64,000 nucleotides of DNA from Paenibacillus sp. yr247 (GCF_900103825.1 NZ_FNIF01000001.1:186001-250000), one strand, 5' to 3'; positions 36,104 to 44,265 are shown, numbered from the stretch's first letter. Notes: a model not told the origin generated them from the letters alone. Made by a program: numbers and translations.

Positions 36104-36699
36104 CAATCATTTGGACGATTTCCGCATTTCTATGCGGCTCTTTCATGTTTTCCTACTGGCTCGGTCTGATCGCTCGGAAAAATTTGAAAACTGTCGGCGA
36201 CGGAAACCCAGGGGCTTTAAATCTGTGGAAGGCAGCGGGGTATAGGTGGGGGATTGTTGGTATTTTACTCGACTTTTTAAAAGGATACCTGATCGTTGTA
36301 TTTGTGATGGGAAATGAAAGTTTCCAGGGTTACGAGATCGTCCCGATCGCCCTGGCTCCCATTATCGGGCATGCCTTTTCTCCATTTCTAAAAGGTAAAG
36401 GAGGCAAAGCGATAGCAGTCACCTTCGGTGTTTGGAGTGCCTTGACAAGGTTTGAAGTTTCTCTTGTACTAGCTGTGATTTTGGCTGTTTTACTGGTTGC
36501 AACCAAGATAATATTCAAAGGAAAGCCCTTATCCAGTGTGGCTGACGGTTTGCAGGTCATTATCGGTATGCTGCTTGTCGGTGTTTATGTATACATGATG
36601 GGTTTTTTGAACGCAATCCTGTGGTTTTGGGCTGGGAATTTGCTGCTGCTCGCTTATACGCACAGATATGAGCTTATTGCCAGTTTAAAGAGAAAGTGA
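36100..36699 (+). CDS. PlsY-like acyltransferase family membrane protein
   Basis: This 199-aa protein has the PlsY (glycerol-3-phosphate acyltransferase) motifs: GDGNPGALNLWKAAG, GHAFSPFLKGKGGKAIAV and several helices. True PlsY moves an acyl group from acyl-phosphate to glycerol-3-phosphate. Here the usual NVLR of the second motif is NLWK, and the gene is coupled to a glycosyltransferase rather than standing alone, so it is probably a paralogue with another acceptor, maybe the glycosylated lipid made by the upstream enzyme (inference). The ATG at 36100 with gcggggg upstream is preferred over one at 36058 inside the previous gene. A strong terminator follows. Confidence 0.78.
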   Translation: MTIIWTISAFLCGSFMFSYWLGLIARKNLKTVGDGNPGALNLWKAAGYRWGIVGILLDFLKGYLIVVFVMGNESFQGYEIVPIALAPIIGHAFSPFLKGKGGKAIAVTFGVWSALTRFEVSLVLAVILAVLLVATKIIFKGKPLSSVADGLQVIIGMLLVGVYVYMMGFLNAILWFWAGNLLLLAYTHRYELIASLKRK

Positions 36700-36710
36700 A
36701 GGAATATAAG

Positions 36711-36744
36711 AAGGATCTCGGCGATGATGCCGAGATCCTTTTTT
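36711..36744 (+). terminator. Terminator after the glycosyltransferase/PlsY pair
   Basis: aaggatctcggc and gccgagatcctt form a perfect 12-bp stem with a 6-base loop, followed by T. Confidence 0.9.
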
Positions 36745-36829
36745 GTGTTTATAATCACAACTACTTGATTACATACTAGTTCCGACAGTGGGAAAAACTA
36801 GGATAATCAGAAAGGAGTGACCCATTCCC

Positions 36830-37474
36830 ATGGATGATATCATAACTTTGAAAGAAGAACGCTTAAACGCATTAAGCCACGGAATCGGCGCTGCGCTAAG
36901 TGCCTATGGCCTTGTTCTACTTCTACAGCGATCCGCTCTATTTGAAGATTACGCCTATACCCTAAGCAATGCAATTTATGGCGCATCCTATTGCCTAGTT
37001 TATTTGTCCTCAACGCTTTTGCACTGTTCTCGCTCACGGAAATGGGGCGAACGCTTCGAAGTGTTGGATCATGCTTCAATCTTTATCGCCATTGCAGGCT
37101 CGTATACCCCATTCCTAATGATAACATTGCAAGGAAATTTGGGTTACACTTTATTGCTCCTGATATGGGCGCTAGCATTCGTAGGTGTCCGCTATGTTCA
37201 TTTCATAATAAGACGATTAATACCCTGGGGACTGTTATTGTACTTGCTGATGGCTGGCATAATGGTTTCGTTAATCAGCCCGTTACGTGAACGTCTTCCC
37301 TCGGTGGCGCTAGCTTGGATCTTGTTCGGAGTCGTTCTTTACACCATCGGATTACTATTCTTTCTTTGGAAAAGATTGAGATATCATCATGCCATTTGGC
37401 ATGTGTTCGTGCTCGCCGGAAGCGGCTGCCACTTTATTGCGGTTTACGCTTATGTGATGCCTGCTGTTTTATAA
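36830..37474 (+). CDS. Hemolysin III / PAQR-family membrane protein
   Basis: The 214-aa protein is a seven-helix membrane protein of the HlyIII/PAQR superfamily. The first conserved motif is EERLNALSHGIGAALSAYGL, with the superfamily Ser-His; SSTLLHCSRS and LDHASIFIAIAGSYTPF follow; the last helices carry HHAIWHVFVLAGSGCHF, whose histidines bind zinc in PAQR proteins. Its role in bacteria is uncertain: some members are called hemolysins, others may act in lipid homeostasis. aaaggagtg precedes the ATG. The gene runs tail to tail into the UxaA gene with a 6-bp overlap and no terminator between them. Confidence 0.88.
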   Translation: MDDIITLKEERLNALSHGIGAALSAYGLVLLLQRSALFEDYAYTLSNAIYGASYCLVYLSSTLLHCSRSRKWGERFEVLDHASIFIAIAGSYTPFLMITLQGNLGYTLLLLIWALAFVGVRYVHFIIRRLIPWGLLLYLLMAGIMVSLISPLRERLPSVALAWILFGVVLYTIGLLFFLWKRLRYHHAIWHVFVLAGSGCHFIAVYAYVMPAVL

Positions 37475-38629
37475 GCTCGGACCGATACGGTTAATACTGA
37501 ATTCTTGATGTCCCAGTATCTCTGCCTTTGTCAGTTTACCTTCAGCCACTTCACAGATTTCCTGCCATATTTGTTCACCGGCTTGTTCCAAATTTAATAA
37601 TCCGGCAAGCATGTCGCTTACGTCCACATCCATATTATCTTCCATGCTGGAATAGGTGAATTTATTAGCGGTAATTTTGACCACTGGGACAACAGCTGAA
37701 CCTGTTGGTGTTCCACGGCCCGTTGTGAAGCAGACGATATGTGCCCCGCCTGCAGCCATACCGGATACACATTCAATATCGTTTCCTGGTGAGTCCATAA
37801 AATATAAACCATGCTCGGGAATATGCTCGGCGTAGGCGATCACATCTTCAATGGGTTGCGTACCGCATTTGCTGATACAACCCAACGATTTCTCTTCAAT
37901 CGTAGAAAGTCCTCCAGCAATGTTGCCTGGACTCGGATTCCCGCCGCGCATATCGGCGCCCATGCGTTCGATTTCCTTTTCGAAACGATGGATAGCGTCG
38001 TAAAGCTTGTCGCTTGTTTCAGTTGAAACGCAGCGGCTGGCCAGTATGTGCTCAGCACCAATAATTTCAGTGGTTTCCCCGATGACGATACTGCCCCCAG
38101 CATGAATCAATTTGTCCGCGGCCACACCTAATGCAGGATTGGAGGCTAGTCCGGACGTGGCATCCGAACCACCGCATTTCACGGCCACCTTTAGTTTATT
38201 CATAGGTACCGGAACCTTCGGCTGCTGTTCCAGGCGGGTTAACATTCTTTTGGCCATTTCGGCCCCATGTTGAATGGCTTTCACAGATCCCCCGATGGAT
38301 TGGATGTCAAAAACCTCCACTGGTTTGCCTGTTGCTTTAATCGCATCGGCTAGCGCAGTGGGGTCGATGACCTCACAGCCCAAACTAATAATAATCGCAG
38401 CACCAACATTCGGGTTTTTCCCCGTTCCTGCTAAGACATCAAAGGTTCTATTCTTGTCATCCCCAATTTGACTGCAGCCGTGCTGATGAGGAATAACGAC
38501 CGCTCCGGGTGTCATTTGTGCGATTCGATTGCAGACATGGTTCGCACAAATCACAGTCGGAATGATGATCAAATGATTACGGACACCGATGTCCCCGTTT
38601 TCTCTCTGATAACCCATAATTGTATTCAT
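37469..38629 (-). CDS. UxaA-family dehydratase, large (C-terminal-type) subunit
   Basis: This 386-aa protein belongs to the altronate/galactarate dehydratase family. It shows GYQRENGDIGVRNHLIIIPT, IPHQHGCSQIGDD with metal-binding His and Cys, VKCGGSDATSGLASNPALG, and a late ITTGRGTPTGSAVVPVVKI-type motif (CFTTGRGTPTGSA). The family uses iron to remove water from sugar acids such as altronate, giving 2-keto-3-deoxygluconate; related pairs split sulfolactate. Here the SAF domain is a separate small protein encoded just upstream, as in two-subunit enzymes. The ATG at 38629 with gaggagtg upstream is preferred over a GTG three codons earlier. No other hexuronate genes lie nearby, so the substrate is open. 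Confidence 0.83.
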   Translation of the reverse strand: MNTIMGYQRENGDIGVRNHLIIIPTVICANHVCNRIAQMTPGAVVIPHQHGCSQIGDDKNRTFDVLAGTGKNPNVGAAIIISLGCEVIDPTALADAIKATGKPVEVFDIQSIGGSVKAIQHGAEMAKRMLTRLEQQPKVPVPMNKLKVAVKCGGSDATSGLASNPALGVAADKLIHAGGSIVIGETTEIIGAEHILASRCVSTETSDKLYDAIHRFEKEIERMGADMRGGNPSPGNIAGGLSTIEEKSLGCISKCGTQPIEDVIAYAEHIPEHGLYFMDSPGNDIECVSGMAAGGAHIVCFTTGRGTPTGSAVVPVVKITANKFTYSSMEDNMDVDVSDMLAGLLNLEQAGEQIWQEICEVAEGKLTKAEILGHQEFSINRIGPSL

Positions 38630-38650
38630 TTCGCACACTCCTCGGCATAG

Positions 38651-38974
38651 TTAGGATTCATTAGATTTCGCCATATCGCCGCGACCGCGCGTACCCTCTA
38701 TATTGTGAACATGAACATGCTCTCCAACTCGAATATCTTGGGTCGCCTTACCAATGATGTCCCCATATTTATATACCTCGGCACCTTGCTTGATGAATGC
38801 AATGGCTACTTTATGCCCGAATGGAATGGCGTCCAGCAATGATAGCGCTTGCACACTTGTACCCTTAAAGAAATGAATTGATTCACCGCTCCGCATGTCG
38901 CGCAGTACGGTCGCAACATCATCCTTTTCGTTCATAACAAGACTATCTGTCCCGTGAATAAAGTCATGTGCCAT
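38651..38974 (-). CDS. UxaA-family dehydratase, small SAF-domain subunit
   Basis: The 107-aa protein is the SAF domain found at the N-terminus of one-chain UxaA enzymes or as a separate small subunit (like SuyA). It starts MAHDFIHGTDSLVMNEKDDV and has ALSLLDAIPFGHKVAIAFIK followed by GAEVYKYGDIIGKA, the substrate- and metal-shaping part. aggaggg lies seven bases before the ATG. The large-subunit gene follows after 21 bp and reads in the same direction, so the two form one operon. Confidence 0.85.
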   Translation of the reverse strand: MAHDFIHGTDSLVMNEKDDVATVLRDMRSGESIHFFKGTSVQALSLLDAIPFGHKVAIAFIKQGAEVYKYGDIIGKATQDIRVGEHVHVHNIEGTRGRGDMAKSNES

Positions 38975-39445
38975 GACATTCCCTCCTTGATTTTTGCTTT
39001 AGCAAAACTTGCATCGTAAGCATAACTAGTTTCACTTCTAGTTTAAGGAAGTTAAATGGAATTGAATAGAGACTTTTCTCACTCATGTTAGCACAAGATT
39101 AAGATGATGTATGGATAGGCTCTTGTTAAGTTGACTGCTGTCTTCGGCGAACCCCCCTTTTTAGCCTTCTTAGGATGGTTACGGTAGAAACGGATCGGAT
39201 AATTGCTGTCCCAGAGCGGCGTTTTTTTCATTAAATCTTGGGGATATGTCATGAGCTTCCTCTCTTTCATTTCATTTTAGAACGATTCTGCGCCTTCATT
39301 CCAAATCCGGTTTATACTCACTTCGGGTACATCTTAGTTTTGTGCTAGCTCTGATTAAGATCGTCTATTAATAGTCAGAGACATAATTCTTATAATAAGG
39401 TTATAGTTACCGCAATCATACAATGCCAAGGAGGCAGGAGCAGCT
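38975..39445. other. Sparse region between the uxaA-like operon and the PhyH-HEAT gene
   Basis: It holds a 6-bp inverted repeat ttttgc/gcaaaa at about 38990-39005, near the small-subunit start, a possible regulator fragment on the minus strand (39088-39252) and a TATAAT-like box at 39391-39396 that could serve the PhyH-HEAT gene, though without a clear -35. Nothing else is apparent. Confidence 0.4.
39088..39252 (-). pseudogene. Possible AraC regulator N-terminal fragment
   Basis: Fifty-four codons start MTYPQDLMKKTPLWDSNYPI followed by RFYRNHPKKAKKG. This resembles the N-terminal arm of some Paenibacillus AraC regulators, which then continue into a cupin with a conserved His-Trp-His. Here the frame instead turns into unrelated residues and stops. 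A ribosome site (gaggaag) precedes the ATG. It could also be a real small protein; the family match is from memory. Confidence 0.3.
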
Positions 39446-40855
39446 ATGCAGGATAATCAACCATTATTATTAACAGATGAGCAAATGAGAGAGTTTATAA
39501 CAAACGGGTGTCTCTTACTCAAAACGGATTTTTCCCGTGCGTTTCACCAAAATCTTTTGGAACAATTAAACACGGTCTATGCGGAAGAGGGGAATCCCGG
39601 CAATAATTTGCTGCCTCGTATTCGGGAGCTGCAAAAAGTATTTGATCACCCTGTTGTGACAGGTGCGCTAACTAGCGTGTTAGGACCGAACTATATGATG
39701 CATGCACATAGGCATGGGCATTATAACGCTTCAGCTACCGCAGGAGGCTGGCATAAAGATAGCTATTGGGGCTATAACCGTATGCGCAATCACCACCCAA
39801 ACTGGGCGATGATTATGTATTTCCCGCAAGATACACCTGTGGAATTAGGGCCAACTGGCATTATGCCAGGAACGCAAAATTACGAAACACGTACCTTTAA
39901 ATCGAATGATCAAGAGGGGGAAGTATTGGCAAGCGGTGAAGCGGGCACCTTTGCGTTAATTCATTATGATATTTGGCATCGGTCCACACCCAATGTATTA
40001 GGGCAGCCGCGCTATATGCTGAAATTTGAGTTCATGCGCACCGAGATGCCGCAACATCCTAGCTGGAATAACCAAGAACGAGCATGGAGGAAACCAGCTA
40101 ACCTGCAGTTGCCGATAGCAGAGCATGAGATCATGTGGGAAGAAACCTGGAACTGGTTATCTGGGGAAATCGGTAGTCTCGCAGGAAAAGCCGCCTCTGA
40201 TCCGGAACAGATCAAGGCGTTAGCTGGTAAGCTGAGTGGTTTCGAACCAATAGCCATCAATGCATCCTACGATCTTGCACGCAGAGGGCAGCAGGGCGTC
40301 GATGCCTTGTTAGAGGGACTTTATAGCGGAGATGCCAATGTATCGCGAATTTCCACTTATGGTTTGTCGGTTTCAGGAACCGAAGCCGTTGATGGGTTAA
40401 TAGCTGCTTTAAATCATGAGAATGTTGAGATCGTTACTCATGCTGTGTTTGCTCTTGGTGAATTAAGAGGATTAGCGGCGAAAGCTGTGCCTGCTTTAAT
40501 TAACCTGCTCAATCATCCAGCTGATCTTATCCGCTGCGCCGTAGTTGATGCACTTGGATTCATGGACACACCGCTTGATGACATCGTGTCTGGCTTAGTT
40601 CGATGCCTGCAGGATGAGAATGCGCAAGTCCGCTTCATGGCGAGCTTGTCCTTGTCCCGATTTGGGGCTTCAGCGGAAGCGGCAGTGCCTCAATTGGAAA
40701 TTGCACTAGATGATGAGAACCGGTACGTTCGTGCCCATGCAGTGGAATCCCTGCATTATATCGGTACGGAGCGGGCAAAGAATACGCTGATCAAGTATCT
40801 GCTTAACTCGCGCTGGTGCCCTACAACGACGAAAGTAAATACGTTCTACCCGTAA
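39446..40855 (+). CDS. PhyH dioxygenase fused to HEAT repeats
   Basis: This 469-aa protein joins an N-terminal phytanoyl-CoA dioxygenase-like domain (about 1-225) to C-terminal HEAT repeats (about 250-455). The Fe triad is His103 and Asp105 in GGWHKDSYW, and His178 in YDIWHRSTP; the 2-oxoglutarate Arg is probably in GQPRYMLKFEF. The repeats are regular 30-35-residue units such as GLIAALNHENVEIVTHAVFA and ALINLLNHPADLIRCAVVDA. HEAT solenoids usually bind proteins, so the enzyme may act on a protein-bound or macromolecular partner (inference). caaggaggc precedes the ATG. A convergent AraC gene lies beyond a shared terminator. Confidence 0.85.
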   Translation: MQDNQPLLLTDEQMREFITNGCLLLKTDFSRAFHQNLLEQLNTVYAEEGNPGNNLLPRIRELQKVFDHPVVTGALTSVLGPNYMMHAHRHGHYNASATAGGWHKDSYWGYNRMRNHHPNWAMIMYFPQDTPVELGPTGIMPGTQNYETRTFKSNDQEGEVLASGEAGTFALIHYDIWHRSTPNVLGQPRYMLKFEFMRTEMPQHPSWNNQERAWRKPANLQLPIAEHEIMWEETWNWLSGEIGSLAGKAASDPEQIKALAGKLSGFEPIAINASYDLARRGQQGVDALLEGLYSGDANVSRISTYGLSVSGTEAVDGLIAALNHENVEIVTHAVFALGELRGLAAKAVPALINLLNHPADLIRCAVVDALGFMDTPLDDIVSGLVRCLQDENAQVRFMASLSLSRFGASAEAAVPQLEIALDDENRYVRAHAVESLHYIGTERAKNTLIKYLLNSRWCPTTTKVNTFYP

Positions 40856-40873
40856 ATGGGTAAATAGGCATAG

Positions 40874-40906
40874 GAAAGAGGGCAAAATTAACTTTTGCCC
40901 TCTTTC
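40874..40906. terminator. Bidirectional terminator
   Basis: A perfect 14-bp stem (gaaagagggcaaaa / ttttgccctctttc) with a 5-base loop lies between the convergent PhyH-HEAT and AraC genes. Confidence 0.85.
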
Positions 40907-40920
40907 AGTTGTTTTATGGC

Positions 40921-41781
40921 TCACCGTTTATTGTTATCTGTCATCTTTGGTTTCAAGTCACGGAAAGCCGTTGGCTTGAAACCTGTTTGCTCTCGGAACA
41001 TGCGGGAAAAATACGATAATTCAATCCCAAGTGTATCGGCGATTTGTGAAACATTTAATTCTGTTGTCATAAGTAAGTCCTTAGCCTTTTCCGACCGCAA
41101 ATGATTCATATATTGAATCGGAGAATAACCTGTAAATTGTTTGAAGGCATTAATAAAGTAATTTGGGTGGTAATGCGCAATCCGGGATAACGTATCCACA
41201 GACACATTATCAGCAATATGCTGTTCCATATACTGCAGCACATTGTTCATTTTTTCGAAGGTTGGGGTAGAAGAGAGACTAAGCTTGACAGATTCACACT
41301 GTTCTATAAACTCGGCAATACATTCCATCAGTATCGCGTTTAATCTAAATTCAGAGGTTAACTCGTCACTCTCTTTATAGGCGATGAGGCATTCGAATTT
41401 TTTTTGTAGTGCTTCAGGATCTTTAACCGTAATGAATGTAGATGTTTGTAAAATCTGAAACAGATCCAAATCCCCAATTTTCGCCGTGAAATGGCACCAG
41501 TATTTTCCAAAGGTATGGTCACTCATCGTTCCATAGGCTTGATCACTTCCAGCTGGAAGCAGATAAAGCTCTCCCGGTTTCGGATAGTACATCCGATCAC
41601 CCACTTTTACATAGCCTTCTCCCTCGCGAATAAAATATAGCCTATTAAATTGACAGGATGGATTCTCATCCTTCCAGGATTTTTGTACTTTGGTATAAGC
41701 CACATAGGATAAATCAAGCTTCGCTTTGGCGATATATTTCTTCCAGAAGGTGCGTTGGCTAGCATTCATGCCCGTCCTCAT
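40921..41781 (-). CDS. AraC-family regulator
   Basis: The 286-aa protein has an N-terminal cupin (about 30-130, with FIREGEGYVKVGDRMYYPKP then GELYLLPAGSDQAYG) and a C-terminal AraC double helix-turn-helix (about 185-280, HYHPNYFINAFKQFTGYSPI and LGIELSYFSRMFREQTGFKP). The gene lies four bases after a TetR gene on the same strand, so both are made from one transcript. It is convergent with the PhyH-HEAT gene. Its targets are unknown; candidates are the PhyH-HEAT gene or the efflux pump. An ATG 12 bases further in (41769) is also possible. Confidence 0.85.
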   Translation of the reverse strand: MRTGMNASQRTFWKKYIAKAKLDLSYVAYTKVQKSWKDENPSCQFNRLYFIREGEGYVKVGDRMYYPKPGELYLLPAGSDQAYGTMSDHTFGKYWCHFTAKIGDLDLFQILQTSTFITVKDPEALQKKFECLIAYKESDELTSEFRLNAILMECIAEFIEQCESVKLSLSSTPTFEKMNNVLQYMEQHIADNVSVDTLSRIAHYHPNYFINAFKQFTGYSPIQYMNHLRSEKAKDLLMTTELNVSQIADTLGIELSYFSRMFREQTGFKPTAFRDLKPKMTDNNKR

Positions 41782-41785
41782 TGGC

Positions 41786-42439
41786 TCATATTCCTTTCAC
41801 GAAAAGTCGGCAAATGCCTTCAGTGAATTGCTCCTTGCTGTATCCGAGAACTTCTCTGTGATACAAGTACTGTCCCGGGAGTAGGGAGGCAAGTAATGTG
41901 CTAACTGTCAAAGTCACATCGATCTGCTCAATCTCGCCTTGATGAACGGCACGAGTTAACAGGGGGGAAAGGATGTTCTGCAGCCGCACGTAGATCGGCT
42001 TTTTGTGTAAAAAAAAGCTTCGTTTGTCGGTATACATTGTGTTGATTGCAGAAAGCAAAGGGGCTTTATCATCTATAAAATCAATGATCCGAATAATGGC
42101 ATCCGAGAATTGGCTCATAGCAGTTATCTCGGGAGAGGGATCGGCTAGAACTGCTTCCAGAGAAGCAAGGAATTGGTTTGTTGTTGAATGAAGCAGATCG
42201 CTGCAAACCTCGCCTATATGGGCGTAACGGCGATACAGTGTACCCTGGCCCACACCCGCCTCTTTGGCAATTTGATGCATGGTGACGTTTTCAATTTCAT
42301 TGGTCTTGAACAGGCTTCGGGCTGTAGTGAGAATACGTCGTCGATATTCCGAATCACGTTCTTCACGTCGACCGCAAGCTGGATGTGCTTCTATATCTAC
42401 TTCATATAATGATTTCTCATGGTCATTTGTATGCTTCAT
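41786..42439 (-). CDS. TetR-family repressor of the adjacent efflux pump
   Basis: This 217-aa protein has an N-terminal TetR helix-turn-helix (about 35-80: RRRILTTARSLFKTNEIENV then TMHQIAKEAGVGQGTLYRRY) and a helical ligand-binding C-terminal domain. I chose the ATG at 42439 because taggagg lies eight bases upstream. The gene is divergent from a DHA2 efflux pump, and two identical 14-bp palindromes lie in the shared control region, which is the classic arrangement of a repressor that controls its pump and itself. An AraC gene follows after four bases. The inducer is unknown. Confidence 0.88.
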   Translation of the reverse strand: MKHTNDHEKSLYEVDIEAHPACGRREERDSEYRRRILTTARSLFKTNEIENVTMHQIAKEAGVGQGTLYRRYAHIGEVCSDLLHSTTNQFLASLEAVLADPSPEITAMSQFSDAIIRIIDFIDDKAPLLSAINTMYTDKRSFFLHKKPIYVRLQNILSPLLTRAVHQGEIEQIDVTLTVSTLLASLLPGQYLYHREVLGYSKEQFTEGICRLFVKGI

Positions 42440-42482
42440 ACGAATACCTCCTAACAAACGATCTTTCCTAAAAAAGAAACAT

Positions 42483-42511
42483 TTGACATTGCGGACAATT
42501 GTCCGTAATAT
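42483..42511 (+). promoter_or_regulatory. Sigma-A promoter of the efflux pump
   Basis: TTGACA (42483-42488) and TAATAT (42506-42511) are 17 bases apart. Operator 1 fills the spacer, so a bound repressor would block RNA polymerase directly. Confidence 0.85.
42492..42505. promoter_or_regulatory. TetR operator 1
   Basis: CGGACAATTGTCCG is a perfect 14-bp palindrome lying exactly between the -35 and -10 of the pump promoter. Confidence 0.85.
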
Positions 42512-42518
42512 GATGTTG

Positions 42519-42532
42519 CGGACAATTGTCCG
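42519..42532. promoter_or_regulatory. TetR operator 2
   Basis: A second identical CGGACAATTGTCCG, 27 bp from the first. It covers the expected pump start point and also the expected start point of the minus-strand tetR promoter. Confidence 0.85.
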
Positions 42533-42537
42533 TTACT

Positions 42538-42566
42538 ATTGTAGCACGATGGTTTGGATATGTCGA
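42538..42566 (-). promoter_or_regulatory. Candidate promoter of the tetR-araC operon
   Basis: On the minus strand TCGACA (-35) and TACAAT (-10) are 17 bases apart, each one mismatch from consensus. The start would fall at about 42531, inside operator 2, consistent with autoregulation. Confidence 0.65.
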
Positions 42567-42581
42567 AGGAGGAATAAAACA

Positions 42582-44081
42582 ATGAGTCAAACAGTAGCTT
42601 CCGGTGGAGCAGAGCCGGAGTTTAAGTTTTCGAGTATTCTAGTGCCGCTCATCGCCATAATTTCAGGTATATTTATGGTCATCCTCGACTCGACTGCGAT
42701 GAATGTCGCATTGTCGAAGTTGGTGATAGATTTTAAAACGGATTTGCCAACGATTCAGTGGACCGTAACGGGCTATATGCTGGCCACAGCGGCGGTTATC
42801 CCGCTAGCGGGATGGTTATCCGATCGGTTTGGGGCGAAGAATGTGTTCCTTACATCTGTACTTCTCTTCACAATTGCTTCAGTCTTATGTGCAACGCCGA
42901 ACAGTGCAGAGTTGTTGATTACCTTCCGTATACTTCAAGGTTTAGGCGGCGGATTCGTCATGCCCGTTGCCATGGCGTATGTATTCCGGCTTAGTCCTCC
43001 GAATAAAATCGGTCAAGTGATGGGGATGCTCGGTGTACCTATTTTGTTAGCGCCTGCGATTGGACCTATCTTGTCCGGTTGGCTGGTAGAGTACCATTCC
43101 TGGCATTGGATTTTTCTAATTAATCTTCCTGTCGGTATCTTCAGCTTTGCATTCGGATTATGGAAGCTGCCATCCGTAGCTCGTAAGAAGGTAGCTGGTT
43201 TTGACTTACCAGGCATGATTCTTGGACCTATTGCTTTCGCTGCGTTATCTTATGGTATCACACAAGGTGCAGCAAGCTGGACTTCCGATAAAACGCTGGG
43301 TGGGATTATCATCGGCACAGTCGCATTGATCGCATTTATCATTGTCGAACTTAAAGCCAAAATCCCTCTGTTAGAGCTTCGTGTGTTTCGATCTGTTGAT
43401 TTTTCCTTCAGTATATTTGTGCAGTGGGTACTGCAATTTTGTTTGTTTGGGGCTATTTTCCTACTTCCGCAATTCCTTCAGCAAGCCCGCGGGTATGGTG
43501 CTTTCGACACAGGGATGACGTTATTCCCGCAAGCGATAGCTTCAGGCATCATGATGCCGATTGGCGGTTACTTATTTGATAAAATCGGTGTTCGCTGGTT
43601 GGTAGTTGTTGGACTTAGTCTTGTTTCTGGTGCGATCTTTCAATATTCACATGTGGATTTAACAACAGAAGGACATGACTTAATCTTGCCTCTTATTATG
43701 GCTGGTTCGGGTATGGGCCTGATGATGATGCCGCTTAATTCGCATCTAATTAAGAAAGCTCCGCATGATTTGGTTAGTCGAGTCACTTCCTTGACTAGCG
43801 CGATGCAGCAGGTTATCAACTCTTTTGCAGTGGCTACCTTAGTTACGATTCTCTCCTCGCGCGTGACGTCATCGATAGCTGAGAAGAAGATTCCAATATC
43901 CGGTCCTGCAGATATGCAAAAGGCAATGCTTGCCGTAGCGCCGGAAGCATTCGGACACACTTTCCGCGTTATGCTATTTATAGCAATCGGTGGTATTTTC
44001 CTAGGATTGTTCCTCCGCCGGGGCCAGCATCAACCGGCTGAGGCTGTGAAAAATGAGGTTGTATTAGAAGGACTACATTAA
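42582..44081 (+). CDS. DHA2-family (EmrB/QacA-type) MFS efflux transporter
   Basis: The 499-aa protein has 14 predicted helices and DHA2 motifs: ILDSTAMNVALSKLV (motif D1), WTVTGYMLATAAVIPLAGWL followed by SDRFGAK (motif A), the ILQGLGGGFVMPVAMAYVFR-type motif B region and LGVPILLAPAIGPILSGWL (motif C of antiporters). Such pumps expel drugs and other toxic compounds using the proton gradient. I chose the ATG at 42582 because gaaggagga lies nine bases upstream; the frame is open far upstream through the operators, which is chance. It is controlled by the divergent TetR protein. Confidence 0.9.
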   Translation: MSQTVASGGAEPEFKFSSILVPLIAIISGIFMVILDSTAMNVALSKLVIDFKTDLPTIQWTVTGYMLATAAVIPLAGWLSDRFGAKNVFLTSVLLFTIASVLCATPNSAELLITFRILQGLGGGFVMPVAMAYVFRLSPPNKIGQVMGMLGVPILLAPAIGPILSGWLVEYHSWHWIFLINLPVGIFSFAFGLWKLPSVARKKVAGFDLPGMILGPIAFAALSYGITQGAASWTSDKTLGGIIIGTVALIAFIIVELKAKIPLLELRVFRSVDFSFSIFVQWVLQFCLFGAIFLLPQFLQQARGYGAFDTGMTLFPQAIASGIMMPIGGYLFDKIGVRWLVVVGLSLVSGAIFQYSHVDLTTEGHDLILPLIMAGSGMGLMMMPLNSHLIKKAPHDLVSRVTSLTSAMQQVINSFAVATLVTILSSRVTSSIAEKKIPISGPADMQKAMLAVAPEAFGHTFRVMLFIAIGGIFLGLFLRRGQHQPAEAVKNEVVLEGLH

Positions 44082-44112
44082 ACAGCTAAGGTACATTTGC
44101 ATTTAAGGAAAT

Positions 44113-44173
44113 AAAAGCTGCAAGAAAGTGAGGGTTGTCACAGCGACTATTACTTTCTTGCAGCTTTTTACTT
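44113..44173 (+). terminator. Terminator of the efflux pump gene
   Basis: A perfect 17-bp stem (aaaagctgcaagaaagt / actttcttgcagctttt) with a long loop is followed by T. Confidence 0.8.
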
Positions 44174-44223
44174 AAGTAACAGGTCATTAAGTACAGGAAA
44201 GTTCAGCTGTAAGTAATGTAAGC

Positions 44224-44259
44224 AAAAGTCTCTTCCAACCATGGAAAGAGGCTTTTTTT
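44224..44259. terminator. Second terminator hairpin
   Basis: aaagtctcttcc pairs imperfectly with ggaaagaggcttt and seven T follow on the plus strand. It lies just beyond the stop of the minus-strand AraC gene and may serve both strands. Confidence 0.55.
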
Positions 44260-44265
44260 GTATTC

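Noticed and set aside
42279-42581. Upstream extension of the efflux pump to 600 aa
   Set aside because: It would be translated through the promoter and both operators and through the tetR gene on the other strand. The ATG at 42582 has a strong ribosome site.
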